A stretch of 48,487 nucleotides of DNA, taken from assembly GCA_001786575.1 (NCBI GenBank), contig MFRW01000004.1, forward strand, positions 1 to 48,487. Reading direction: 5' to 3'. Source of the stretch: Candidatus Moranbacteria bacterium RIFCSPHIGHO2_01_FULL_55_24 (GTDB taxonomy: Bacteria; Patescibacteria; Paceibacteria; Moranbacterales; UBA1568). Positions 13,876 through 22,686 of the stretch are shown piece by piece; position 1 is the stretch's first letter, and each line of letters starts with the position of its first letter. Under the pieces are notes generated by a model. That model worked only from the letters and a program-made list of their open reading frames with translations, did no database searches and was not told where the DNA came from. The position numbers and the translations under genes were made by a program.

Positions 13876-14910
13876 ATGCCTATCAACAAAACCGACCAGA
13901 AGGTCAACATAAACCAAAGAAGGGTGATCAACGGGGCCGATGCCGATGTCATCCAGCTCTACCCGATGAAGCATAAATTCGCCTGGGAGGCCTACCTCGC
14001 CGGGAATGCCAATCATTGGCTCCCGACCGAGATCGGCATGCAGAAGGATATCGAGCAGTGGAAATCGAATTCCGTGCTCTCGGAAGACGAACGTAAGGCG
14101 CTGAAAACGGTTCTCGGCTTCTTCACGACTGCCGATTCGATCGCCGCGAACAATGTTGCACTCGCTTTCTACCGCCATATCACCTCTCCGGAGTGCCGCC
14201 TCTATATCCTGCGCCAAGCCTACGAGGAAGCGATCCACACCCATGCCTACCAGTACATCGTGGAGTCGCTCGGCCTGGAAGAAGGAGAGATCTTCAACAT
14301 GTATCGCGAGGTAGAATCCATCTACAATAAGGACGCTTTCGTTCTCGGCTTCAATGAGGGGATATTCGACCCGGAATTCAAGACCGGTACCTTCGAAAAC
14401 GACCAGAAATTCCTCGAGAACATCTGCGTCTTCTCGCTCATTATGGAAGGCATCTTCTTCTACAGCTCGTTCGCGGTCATGTTCGGTTTCCAGCGCCAGA
14501 ACAAGATGATGGGAAGCGCCGAACAGATCCAGTACATCATGCGCGACGAGTCCCAGCACCTGAATTTCGGCATCAACCTCATCAACACCATCAAGGAGGA
14601 ACAGCCCGAGCTCTGGACTGCAGACTTCCAGGCTCACATCATCGACCTCATCAAACAGGCTGTGGTCCTCGAATACACCTTCGCTCGGGAAGTCTTCCCG
14701 AACGGCATCTTCGGCATGAACAGCGACAACTTCAAGCAGTACATCGAGCACATCGCGGATCGGCGCCTGGAGCGCGTGGGACTCCCCGCCCAGTACAATG
14801 TCGTCAATCCGTTCCCATGGATGTCGGAAGCGGTCGACCTCTCCAAAGAGAAGAACTTCTTCGAGACCCGCGTCACCGAATACCAGGTCGGTGGCACCCT
14901 CGAGTGGTAG
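13876..14910 (+). CDS. nrdB: Ribonucleotide reductase class I beta subunit
   Basis: 344 residues. It carries the dimetal site and starts the radical used by NrdA. Ligands D87, E118, H121, E191, E225 and H228 are all present. Each sits two residues before its counterpart in the Chlamydia trachomatis R2 (89, 120, 123, 193, 227, 230), so the protein is built like the chlamydial class Ic type. Chlamydia has phenylalanine at the radical site (127), whereas here it is Y125. A tyrosyl radical is therefore possible. Co-transcribed with nrdA and closed by a terminator. Confidence 0.95.
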   Translation: MPINKTDQKVNINQRRVINGADADVIQLYPMKHKFAWEAYLAGNANHWLPTEIGMQKDIEQWKSNSVLSEDERKALKTVLGFFTTADSIAANNVALAFYRHITSPECRLYILRQAYEEAIHTHAYQYIVESLGLEEGEIFNMYREVESIYNKDAFVLGFNEGIFDPEFKTGTFENDQKFLENICVFSLIMEGIFFYSSFAVMFGFQRQNKMMGSAEQIQYIMRDESQHLNFGINLINTIKEEQPELWTADFQAHIIDLIKQAVVLEYTFAREVFPNGIFGMNSDNFKQYIEHIADRRLERVGLPAQYNVVNPFPWMSEAVDLSKEKNFFETRVTEYQVGGTLEW

Positions 14911-14927
14911 GAATCGGAACAAAGAGA

Positions 14928-14969
14928 AACCCCTCTCTTGCAAGGCCTGAAGAGAGAGGTTTTGTTTTT
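14928..14969 (+). terminator. Terminator of nrdAB
   Basis: AACCCCTCTCTT pairs with AAGAGAGAGGTT with one mismatch, 10-nt loop, followed by TTGTTTTT. Confidence 0.85.
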
Positions 14970-14986
14970 CTCCCGGGTTCTCTCTG

Positions 14987-14995
14987 TGGTATAAT
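14987..14995 (+). promoter_or_regulatory. Extended -10 promoter of the pilin-peptidase gene
   Basis: TGG-TATAAT with no good -35. The start near 15002 gives a leader of about 15 nt. Confidence 0.6.
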
Positions 14996-15016
14996 GGCGG
15001 TGCTGACAAAAAGAAT

Positions 15017-15877
15017 ATGCGCAAAAACAAAATTTGGCAGAGTGTTCGCTTCGGCTTTCTTTCTTTCCTTCTCTTCTCGGTACCAGCGTTCGTTTCCGCA
15101 CAGGGCTTCAGCTATACGCCGCTCGAGAAAATACCGTTTCTCGATAATACCACCGGCGATTTAGGCCTTTATTTCGAAGGGATCTACAGGCTCGGCTTGA
15201 TCCTCATAGTGATTTCCGCGGTCCTCATGCTGGTGATCGGCGGATTCATGTATCTCACAAGCGCCGGCAACACCTCCCGCCTCGGTACTGCCAAAGACGT
15301 GATCCGGGATGCGATTATAGGGCTTATTTTAGCCATTATTGCTTATCTCATCCTCAATGTCATCAATCCCGACCTGACCAAGCTCCAGATTACTGGCATG
15401 GCCCCGGTAGTCGGCGCCCCGATCGAAGGCCAGGTAGTGCAAGTCACCGGAGGAAGAGCTCGTACGATTGTCGTAGACCCCAATCAATATACTCATGCCG
15501 AAGCGCTCGCGATTCTGAACGCGAGCGGAATTAGGTTGAGTTCAAGCGGAAATTGCAGCGATCAGAAGAATAAATCCTGTACCAGTTTGGATGGGATTCC
15601 GAAATCCACCATTGCGAAACTCGTAGCTTTCAAACAAGGCTGCGGGTGCAGCCCGATCATTACCGGCGGAACAGAAGTGGGCCATGCCACCCATGGCATT
15701 GGCCGGCCAATTGTGGATATCCGGCGAGAGAGTATTTCCTCTTATATCACCAAGCAGCCGCGCTGCGGAACTTCTAGTGGGCGAGCAATATATCGTGATC
15801 CTATCACCGGCGGAGACTTCTGGGATGAAAACAGTGAGCATTTCCACGTGAATTTCGGAAAATACTGTCTCAATTAG
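15017..15877 (+). CDS. VirB2/TrbC-like pilin domain fused to an M15-like peptidase domain
   Basis: 286 residues. A signal peptide (1-28, ending VSAQG) is followed by two hydrophobic helices at about 56-80 and 92-116 separated by TSAGNTSRLGTAKDVIRDAI, the layout of VirB2/TrbC-type pilins. The C-terminal part (about 155-286) holds GGTEVGHATHGIGRPIVDI with H226 and D234 and ends SEHFHVNF with E274 and H277. These match the H...D and ExxH zinc ligands of M15 D-Ala-D-Ala/endolysin-like peptidases, with one extra residue between H and D. Six cysteines suggest disulfides outside the cell. A role in wall passage or remodelling by a surface appendage is inference. A beta-propeller gene follows after 2 bp. 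Confidence 0.7.
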   Translation: MRKNKIWQSVRFGFLSFLLFSVPAFVSAQGFSYTPLEKIPFLDNTTGDLGLYFEGIYRLGLILIVISAVLMLVIGGFMYLTSAGNTSRLGTAKDVIRDAIIGLILAIIAYLILNVINPDLTKLQITGMAPVVGAPIEGQVVQVTGGRARTIVVDPNQYTHAEALAILNASGIRLSSSGNCSDQKNKSCTSLDGIPKSTIAKLVAFKQGCGCSPIITGGTEVGHATHGIGRPIVDIRRESISSYITKQPRCGTSSGRAIYRDPITGGDFWDENSEHFHVNFGKYCLN

Positions 15878-15879
15878 CC

Positions 15880-17019
15880 ATGAAGAAGGTCTTTTACGGA
15901 TCATTGACGCTTCTAGTACTGACGCTCATTTTCCTGGGAGCGTACAATTTCGCATTCAAGAACAACTCCAACAGTCCGGTAGCCGAGACCGGCAAGAACG
16001 AGGCGGTTATCGTTCCGGAAGCCGGCGAGGACTCCGTCGCAGTTTCGCTGGTGAAGAACCCTATCAATGAGCCCCTCTTGGGAGCAGTCATGGGAGGAGA
16101 CGAGAAGGTCTACTACTACTCATTCGATGATAAGGCTCTGAAGAAAGCGACGCTCGAAGGCAAGGACAAATCCGTTCTCCTAAGCAACCTCCCGGGAGAA
16201 CCGTCTCGTATCGTCTGGTCTCCGAAGCGTGATAAGGCTCTTTTGAGCATCAAGCTCGACGGACGGAACATCTGGCACACGGCCGATCTTCAGACTAAGA
16301 GCCTAGTCGCGCTCAAGCCGGAAGTGACCCGGGTCGCCTGGACCAATCTCGGGGACAAGATTTTCTATCTCTATACCGATCCGAAAAACTCCGAGCGCTC
16401 GCTCAACATCGCGAATCCCGACGGAAGCAGCTGGAAAGAGCTTGCCAAACTGGGAGCCCGCGATGCCTACCTCTCGGCTGTCCCGCAGAGCAGTTCCGTC
16501 TCTTTCTGGAGTCGTCCGAATGCGCTGGAAAAGACCGTGCTCGAGAGCGTTTCGAGCGATGGTACCGGCCGCAAAACCCTTTTCGGGGACGGTTACGGCA
16601 GCGACTATCTCTGGTCTCCGGACGGAGAGAAGATCGTCATGAGCGGGAGCTCGGAGAAGGGCGGGAATACGCTTTCCGTCAGCCTGCTCAACAAGAACGG
16701 CGGCGAGGCGCGCTCCTTGGCGCTGCCTACCCTCGTTTCGAAAATCGTCTGGTCTCGCGACAGCGCTTTCCTCTACTATGCCCTCCCTGGCGGACTTCCG
16801 GAAAACGCGACGCTTCCGAATGACTACTTCGAGAAATCCCTCGCCACGAAAGACACCTTCTGGAAAATGGATATCGAGACCGGCAAAAAGACGCGTCTCC
16901 TCGAGCCGAAGGATGTGGCCCAGAGTTTCGACAGTACTGATCTGTTCCTGTCGTCCGAAGAAGATGCTCTCTTCTTTACCGATCGGCAATCCGGCCGCCT
17001 CCATCGCATCGATCTCTAG
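15880..17019 (+). CDS. Membrane-anchored TolB/WD40-like beta-propeller protein
   Basis: 379 residues. One N-terminal membrane helix (about 5-25) and a low-complexity linker are followed by repeated blades with motifs such as RIVWSPKRDKAL, RVAWTNLGDKIFYLY, DYLWSPDGEKIVM and KIVWSRDSAFLYY. These are the W-S-P/R-D signature of TolB-type propellers. The domain would lie outside the membrane and act as a binding platform. It starts 2 bp after the pilin-peptidase gene and is probably co-expressed with it. Its last 4 bp overlap the end of the convergent gene at 17016, and no terminator separates them. Confidence 0.75.
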   Translation: MKKVFYGSLTLLVLTLIFLGAYNFAFKNNSNSPVAETGKNEAVIVPEAGEDSVAVSLVKNPINEPLLGAVMGGDEKVYYYSFDDKALKKATLEGKDKSVLLSNLPGEPSRIVWSPKRDKALLSIKLDGRNIWHTADLQTKSLVALKPEVTRVAWTNLGDKIFYLYTDPKNSERSLNIANPDGSSWKELAKLGARDAYLSAVPQSSSVSFWSRPNALEKTVLESVSSDGTGRKTLFGDGYGSDYLWSPDGEKIVMSGSSEKGGNTLSVSLLNKNGGEARSLALPTLVSKIVWSRDSAFLYYALPGGLPENATLPNDYFEKSLATKDTFWKMDIETGKKTRLLEPKDVAQSFDSTDLFLSSEEDALFFTDRQSGRLHRIDL

Positions 17020-18272
17020 CCTCTTTTCTTCTCTCCAACGAAAGTCCGCTCCTCCGTAAGGGGGAGTTTTTGTTGCACAAGAAAAGAAAGAAGGACGAGC
17101 ATCCAGAAGAGGAATGCCAGGTCATTCCGGAAATATGGCGTATCGAGAAGGCCGAAGAGGAGAAGTGCTCCCCATAAGGAGAGAGCTAGACTCGCAAGAT
17201 CCTTTCTTTCCGGAAGGATGCGCCAAAGAAGGAAAAGACTTCTTCCGATAACGAGGAGAAATCCGCTTAGCCCGATTATCCCGGTACCAAACCAAAAAGC
17301 GAGTATCAGATTATGCGGCTCCGGGACTGCCCACTCGAGGTACGGTGGGAAATGACGCTGATACTCCAGATATGTTTCCTGGAAGCGTCCGACGCCGATT
17401 CCGAAGAAAGGGGAGTCGCCCAAAATCGCAAAAGAGGCCTTCCAGATCATCTCCCGTGACGAAAGCGACGAGCGTTCGTCGAAATGGACCAGGGATTGCC
17501 ACTTTCCTGTACCGCTTTCAGAGAAAAAGAAGGCTGTTGTCGAGACCGCCGCCAAAAGAAGGGCGGCAGCCAGGGTTTTGCGGAGCCCAGAAGCGCTGCT
17601 CCTAGAGGAGAGGAGCCAAACGAAAGCACCCGAGAGGGCGGCCCAGGCGCCGTAGGAGCGGGTTTCTATGAATGGAACGAGAAGGAGTAAGGCTGCGAGA
17701 AAAAAGAGCCAGGAGAGCCCTTTTTTGGTGCGGAAATAACGCGTCCCGAAAGCCGAAGCGATGAGGATACCGGACAAGAGAAGAATGGCGAGGAAGTTCG
17801 GAGAACTGTAGGGGAAAGCCAGGCGCTGATCGAAGGTATAGATGCCTTCCCGGATGCCGAGAAAAGCGGCTACAGCCACGAAAAGCGTCCCGAGAAGCCA
17901 GAAAATGAGCAATCTTTCGGCGGAGAGCTCCTTCCGCATGCTGATACCTGCGAAAAAGAGAAAAGCTGGGAAAAAGAACCAGGATTTCAGCATACCGAGA
18001 CCGGTGAGCGAGAACGGGTTCACGAAGAAAGAGAGAGCAGCCCCTGAAAGTGCCAGGAACACCCCGAGGGAAAGCAGCTTATCAGCAGAAAAAAGAGAAG
18101 AAAGCTTTTCGTCAGATACAAGGAACCTCCACAAGGCATAACCGAAAACCGGGATACTCGCTATTTCCAGGGAGTAGAGCGGCAGAGAGCCTAAAAGGAT
18201 CTTTTCTTGTGCAAGCAGGAGGAAAAGAAAGGGGAGCCCGAAGAGAAGATTTGAGAAGGAAGGGTGCGTCAT
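17016..18272 (-). CDS. O-antigen ligase/polymerase family membrane protein
   Basis: 418 residues, about ten hydrophobic helices. The long loop with SSREMIWKASFAILGDSPFFGIGVGRF and PEPHNLIL, and the earlier FPYSSPNFLAILLL and RSYGAWAAL segments, are features of the Wzy_C/O-antigen ligase superfamily. It would join or polymerise undecaprenyl-linked glycans at the outer face of the membrane. It is the last gene of the minus-strand series that begins at rpmH. A paralogue lies 6 bp upstream, and a third is at 1-1121. Confidence 0.85.
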   Translation of the reverse strand: MTHPSFSNLLFGLPFLFLLLAQEKILLGSLPLYSLEIASIPVFGYALWRFLVSDEKLSSLFSADKLLSLGVFLALSGAALSFFVNPFSLTGLGMLKSWFFFPAFLFFAGISMRKELSAERLLIFWLLGTLFVAVAAFLGIREGIYTFDQRLAFPYSSPNFLAILLLSGILIASAFGTRYFRTKKGLSWLFFLAALLLLVPFIETRSYGAWAALSGAFVWLLSSRSSASGLRKTLAAALLLAAVSTTAFFFSESGTGKWQSLVHFDERSSLSSREMIWKASFAILGDSPFFGIGVGRFQETYLEYQRHFPPYLEWAVPEPHNLILAFWFGTGIIGLSGFLLVIGRSLFLLWRILPERKDLASLALSLWGALLLFGLLDTPYFRNDLAFLFWMLVLLSFLVQQKLPLTEERTFVGEKKRG

Positions 18273-18278
18273 ACGCCT

Positions 18279-19574
18279 TCATGATAGCCGAAGCGCCTCG
18301 CTTTTGCGAGGGGAAACTCTTCCTTTTCCGCTTCTCATGAGTGCTGCAAGAACGAGAAGGTACAACGGGAACACATGGACCGAGTATATCGGGGTTTCAA
18401 AGAAGGAATGTACGAGAAAGGCTGTGAGCGCTCCGAGGTATCCCAAAACAAGAGGGTCTTTCCTCACCTTATAGCTCCCGAAAATCGCCATGAGCGGCAA
18501 GAGAATGAAAGCGAGGAGACCGATAAAACCGAGTTCGAGAGTGAGATCCAGAAAGAGGTTATGGGCATAGATCGGCTCGCGATAGGTCGCTTCAGGTTTG
18601 ACCGCAAGCGGATAATTGCCGAGCCCCGTGCCGAGAAGCGGCCTCTCTCGGATATGCTCGAGAGCCTCGCCCCAAAGCAGCAGACGGGCTCGGTTCGATC
18701 CTTCTTCGAGCGAAAAGCTCTCGAAGAAACGCGTACCCACCGGTGTCGTGGAAAATATTCCGAGAAAAGCCAGTACGCCGAGAAAGCAAATGAGAAACGT
18801 TCGTAAAGAAAAATGTTCTCGCATACGAAAAAATCCGAGCAAAGTGCCTCCACCGAACAAAGCGAGGTATCCGCCTCGGGAAAAAGCGAGAAGGACCGCG
18901 AGTGTCAGAATGCCGAAGACGATTGCCCAGAAAGTTTTCCGGTTTTCCATAAATATCCCGAGCGAAAGAAAAGCCGATATAGCCATGAAGAGAGAAAAGA
19001 GATGCGGGTCGGGGAAAAACGCCGTAGCGCGCATAAGGGTCTCCCCGGAAACATTCACGAGAAGGCTCGGGTACGTTGCGACTGCCGAAGCGAAATTCTC
19101 ACCGAGAAAGAAGGGGAGCAAAGTATTCGTCCAAAACCGGAAAAGTGTCTCTACCCCGACAATGAACTGGAGGAAGAATTGGAAAATCCCGATGCAGGCC
19201 GCTACAAAAGCGCCTAAGACAACGCCTTTGGCAAGCCTCATCCGCACATATTTTTCCTCGGCTACATCCCAAAGAATCGGAAAAAGGAGAAGGAAATTCG
19301 CAAGGAAAGAAGCTTTCCGGAAAGCCCATCCCGGCTCGGAAGCCCAAAACATCGACAGGAAACTGAACGCCGCGAAGAAAAGAAGTATGGAAAAAAGGAA
19401 TGGGGAAGGAAGATTAAGGGATCGCTTTGTGAGGCCCGAAGCGAGCCAGGCCAGAAAGAGAAGAGGGATCGCCACCCGGATCAAAGCGAAGTCGATACCA
19501 GAAGCCGGGGAGAGGGCGAACTGGAAAGGAAGCAAGAGAAAAATCCAAAAAAGCGCTGTTTCAAACATACTCAC
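18279..19574 (-). CDS. O-antigen ligase family membrane protein
   Basis: 431 residues with roughly twelve hydrophobic helices. Family marks: FFPDPHLFSLFMAISAFLS, LAFSRGGYLALFGGG, and the loop LLLWGEALEHIRERPLLGTGLGNYP with YAHNLFLDLTLELGFIGLL. The HNxxL and G(T/L)G elements are the most conserved part of this superfamily. Its start overlaps the preceding glycosyltransferase by 4 bp (translational coupling). Two ligase-like proteins side by side suggest one polymerase and one ligase, but sequence alone does not tell which is which. Confidence 0.87.
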   Translation of the reverse strand: MSMFETALFWIFLLLPFQFALSPASGIDFALIRVAIPLLFLAWLASGLTKRSLNLPSPFLFSILLFFAAFSFLSMFWASEPGWAFRKASFLANFLLLFPILWDVAEEKYVRMRLAKGVVLGAFVAACIGIFQFFLQFIVGVETLFRFWTNTLLPFFLGENFASAVATYPSLLVNVSGETLMRATAFFPDPHLFSLFMAISAFLSLGIFMENRKTFWAIVFGILTLAVLLAFSRGGYLALFGGGTLLGFFRMREHFSLRTFLICFLGVLAFLGIFSTTPVGTRFFESFSLEEGSNRARLLLWGEALEHIRERPLLGTGLGNYPLAVKPEATYREPIYAHNLFLDLTLELGFIGLLAFILLPLMAIFGSYKVRKDPLVLGYLGALTAFLVHSFFETPIYSVHVFPLYLLVLAALMRSGKGRVSPRKSEALRLS

Positions 19575-20347
19575 AAAAAGAAGTTTCTGAAGCGATGGAA
19601 GAGGAAGAGGAGTTGCTGCTCGAAGAGGATGCGGTGTTTCTCGAAATAGCGTTTTTGGGAAGCGTAGTACCGCTCTTTCTGGAGAGAGCGCGAGTCCTGG
19701 CTTTTGCCTCCGAAATGCGTGACCGTGAAGCGCGGGTCGAAGCGGATAGCCGCGCCTTCCTGCCTGGCGCGCTTACAGAGATCCACATCCTCATAGTAGA
19801 GGAAAAATTCCTGATCGAAACCCTTGATCTTCTGGAAGAATGTTCGGGGGATGAAGAGAGCGCCTCCGCTTACCCAGGCAACTTCTCGAGAGGAGGTATT
19901 CTGAAGAGGCAAGTGATTCCGGATGATCCGGAGGAGCGAAACTTCCTGCCCTCGGCCGAAGCGCGCCTCCTTTCCAGAGGCGTCGAGGAGACTGATGCCG
20001 AGGACCGCCGGTTCGGATGAGGAGGAAAAGACTTCCTGTATCGCTTCCAGCTGCTTTCCGGGCCATTCGACATCCGGATTCAGAAAGCCGAGGACGGTGC
20101 CCCTGGCCGCCTCCGCGCCCAGATTAGCGGCTGTTCCGAAACCTTTATTCCCACCTGCCTCAAGCACTTGTATGGGGTAGGCTCTCTGGAAAGAATGAAG
20201 GGTTTTCGACTCGCTCGCGTCGTTATTGACGATGATGACTTCGAAAGTTCCTTGGTTTTCTGCCCGAAAGAGGCTTCGGAGCGCTTTTTCGAGATAGCGT
20301 GCGCTCCGATAGTTAACGAAGATGAGGGAAATTGCCGGATGTTCCAT
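19571..20347 (-). CDS. Family 2 glycosyltransferase
   Basis: 258 residues. The GT-A fold opens with ISLIFVNYRS, then VIIVNNDASES, GNKGFGTAANLGAEAA, the metal-binding region FLNPDVEW, and GFDQEFFLYYEDVDLCKRARQEG, all characteristic of rhamnosyl- or WbbL-like GT2 enzymes. It transfers a sugar from a nucleotide donor during surface-glycan assembly at the inner face of the membrane. The 5' end overlaps the upstream glycosyltransferase gene by 35 bp. Confidence 0.9.
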   Translation of the reverse strand: MEHPAISLIFVNYRSARYLEKALRSLFRAENQGTFEVIIVNNDASESKTLHSFQRAYPIQVLEAGGNKGFGTAANLGAEAARGTVLGFLNPDVEWPGKQLEAIQEVFSSSSEPAVLGISLLDASGKEARFGRGQEVSLLRIIRNHLPLQNTSSREVAWVSGGALFIPRTFFQKIKGFDQEFFLYYEDVDLCKRARQEGAAIRFDPRFTVTHFGGKSQDSRSLQKERYYASQKRYFEKHRILFEQQLLFLFHRFRNFFL

Positions 20348-21194
20348 GTCTTTTGGAAAAAAAATCGCGATAAGCCTGGGCTACCATGCGCGCTTTTTCC
20401 CTCCCGAAAAACACATCTAGAGCATTTTTGATTCTTCGTATTGTAACATAGAGCCGCGTATAGGGCCTAATCAAGCCTTTCGCATGCTTGGTAAAGAAAA
20501 TAAGGCCTGAAAACACGAGGTAGTAGAGCTTTTGCGGGCTTTCCTCGCTCTGTTCCTCATGGCGCGCCTTGGCCCCCGGAACGACGAGGAGAGGGTAGCC
20601 CATGTTCCGGGCGCGGAGCGAGTAATCGGTATCCTCGTAGTAGAGGAAGAACGCTTCGTCAAACAGACCGACTTGTTCCCAGACGTTCCTCGGGATAAGG
20701 AGCGCGCATCCGGAGAGAAAACCGCTCGGGTAGGGAGATGCGCTTCGAATCCTTCGTTCATGGACGGCGCGCATCCGGAAAAAATCGATCTTTCCGCCGG
20801 CAAACCAGGCGTTTCCCAGGTTATCGAAGATGACCGGCGAGAGGAGCGCTCCCTTCGGAAATTTTTCGGCAGCCGCTACGAGGAGAGTGAGCGCATCTTT
20901 TTCAGCGGTCGCATCCGGATTGAAGAGCCATACGAAATCCGCGCCTCTCGAGAACGCGTGTTCGATAGCCCGGTTCATCCCCGCTGCGAAACCGTAATTT
21001 TTTGAGAATGGGAGGAAACTCGCTTGAGGAAAATCCTGTTTCGCCTCATCGAACGAAGCGTCTGTCGATGCGTTGTCCGCGACGATAATCTCTTTTCGCG
21101 GATACTCGAGCGCGAAAAGGGACGTGAGAGCACGCTTGAGATGCGCTCCGCTATTGTAGTTCAAAACGATGAGAGCGACTTTGGGAACCGGCAT
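20313..21194 (-). CDS. Family 2 glycosyltransferase
   Basis: 293 residues. Same GT-A architecture as its neighbour: VALIVLNYNSG, IIVADNASTD, NYGFAAGMNRAIEHA, LFNPDATAE and LFDEAFFLYYEDTDYSLRARN. The extra C-terminal stretch with RPYTRLYVTIRRIKNALDVFFG is amphipathic and may touch the membrane. The two GT2 proteins probably add successive sugars to the same lipid-linked unit. It lies 10 bp after the flippase gene. Confidence 0.9.
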   Translation of the reverse strand: MPVPKVALIVLNYNSGAHLKRALTSLFALEYPRKEIIVADNASTDASFDEAKQDFPQASFLPFSKNYGFAAGMNRAIEHAFSRGADFVWLFNPDATAEKDALTLLVAAAEKFPKGALLSPVIFDNLGNAWFAGGKIDFFRMRAVHERRIRSASPYPSGFLSGCALLIPRNVWEQVGLFDEAFFLYYEDTDYSLRARNMGYPLLVVPGAKARHEEQSEESPQKLYYLVFSGLIFFTKHAKGLIRPYTRLYVTIRRIKNALDVFFGREKARMVAQAYRDFFSKRHGTSGNFPHLR

Positions 21195-21204
21195 AGGGAG
21201 AAGC

Positions 21205-22659
21205 TTAAGAGATCGGGTTCTCGACTGCCGCAGGAGCAGTCTCTTTGCTTGAAAAAATCATGCGGAGCTCCTCATAAGAGATAGCTTGCGTAATCCAGAG
21301 GCTGCCTATATAGATAGTGACTCCGGAGATCCCAGCGAGAAAGAACGAGTACGGTTCCAAGAAAAAGAGCGAGACCCCCATCGCTCCGGAAGCGAAAAGA
21401 ATCCTGCCGATATGCTCGAATGACGGCCGGTACTTCACATGCTGGAAAACGAGGAATCCGGTAAGCGTAATGACCAGAAGCTCTGTCGCGACCGAAGTGA
21501 AGGCGGCGCCGATGAAAGAATAAGTGGGGATGAGGAAAAGATTCAGGCTGATATTGAATACGGCAGCAAAGAAAAGCGCTACCATGAGCTTGCGCTGGGC
21601 GTTGCTCACGATGAGAAGCATATTGAAATAATGGCCGAAGAAGATGCATCCGAGAGCGAAGATAAGGATGCGCAGCACCGGCACGGATGCCTGGAAGCCC
21701 TCGCCGCTGACGATCTGGACGATATCCGGAGCCAAGAACCAGGTACCGACAATAAGAGGCGCTACGATAAGGAAAAAGACTTTGAATGTCTTGTCGGCGA
21801 TTTCATTGAAACGCTTGCGGTCGGTATAGATCGAGCGTGAAAGAAGAGGCAGAATCAATCCGGCAAGCATTGCCGGGAAGAAGATGAGATTCTCCATGAT
21901 CTTGTAGGCGACATTGTAGATGCCGACATCCGTATTCGACTGCATGAGCGAGAGGAGGATGGTGTCTAACTTGAAATACGCGAAGGTGATGATAGCTGTC
22001 GCTCCCATAGGAAGCGATTCCTTGAGAAATTCTTTCCAGTAGGAAAAATCGAGCGCGAGAGAGAACTTTACATAACGCCGGCTCCACCAGAAGACGAGGA
22101 TAGCATTGAAGGAAAGCGAGACGAGAAGCGTCGCCGCAATCGGGAGAAATCCGAGATCCTCCCGCACGATAAACACCACGAGCGCTACCTGGAGGAATTT
22201 GCCGCAGAACTCGATCATCGCCACTTTATCCATGGCCAGATACTTCTGGAAGATGCCATTGAGCACCAGGGAAAGGGTGGAGAAAAGGACGGCCGCAGCG
22301 GCTATGAGGATTCCCCACTCCTGATCTTCCGGGTAGCGGAAAACGAGAAGTGCGAGCGGTGCGATGAGGATAAGCGCAAGCGAAGAAAGCAGGCGGAGCG
22401 CTACGATGTTTCCGAGAATCTTCTTCTCTTCGGCTCCTTCCCGGGATATTTCCCGAGCAGTTACCGGACCGAGACCCAGATCAGCGATAGCGGAGAAGAA
22501 ACCGAAGAACGCGAGGATCGTCGCATACTTTCCGAAGCCGTCCGGACCGAGGTAGCCGGTGATCAGCCGGATAGAGAGAAGCGAGAGTGCGACCGTCGAA
22601 AACACCTTGAAGAAAGAATTCAAGACGACATTATAGGCAATCTTCCGCGCAATCGCCAT
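21205..22659 (-). CDS. Wzx-type polysaccharide flippase
   Basis: 484 residues, about 14 hydrophobic helices, MATE/MVF-like fold. The N-terminus YNVVLNSFFKVFSTVALSLLSIRLITGYLGPDGFG and DLGLGPVTAREISRE match RfbX/Wzx flippases, which move undecaprenyl-linked oligosaccharides across the membrane. It follows khpB after 27 bp without a terminator, joining the conserved origin gene block to the glycan genes. Together with the two GT2 and two ligase genes it forms a small Wzx/Wzy-style export set. Confidence 0.9.
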   Translation of the reverse strand: MAIARKIAYNVVLNSFFKVFSTVALSLLSIRLITGYLGPDGFGKYATILAFFGFFSAIADLGLGPVTAREISREGAEEKKILGNIVALRLLSSLALILIAPLALLVFRYPEDQEWGILIAAAAVLFSTLSLVLNGIFQKYLAMDKVAMIEFCGKFLQVALVVFIVREDLGFLPIAATLLVSLSFNAILVFWWSRRYVKFSLALDFSYWKEFLKESLPMGATAIITFAYFKLDTILLSLMQSNTDVGIYNVAYKIMENLIFFPAMLAGLILPLLSRSIYTDRKRFNEIADKTFKVFFLIVAPLIVGTWFLAPDIVQIVSGEGFQASVPVLRILIFALGCIFFGHYFNMLLIVSNAQRKLMVALFFAAVFNISLNLFLIPTYSFIGAAFTSVATELLVITLTGFLVFQHVKYRPSFEHIGRILFASGAMGVSLFFLEPYSFFLAGISGVTIYIGSLWITQAISYEELRMIFSSKETAPAAVENPIS

Positions 22660-22686
22660 ACGAAAAGAAAATAAAAAAATCTGCGT

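Noticed and set aside
15838..15860. A further parS-like site near TTTCCACGTGAATT
   Set aside because: Only the core CCACGTG matches; the arms are not palindromic and it lies in the ordinary end of the pilin-peptidase gene.
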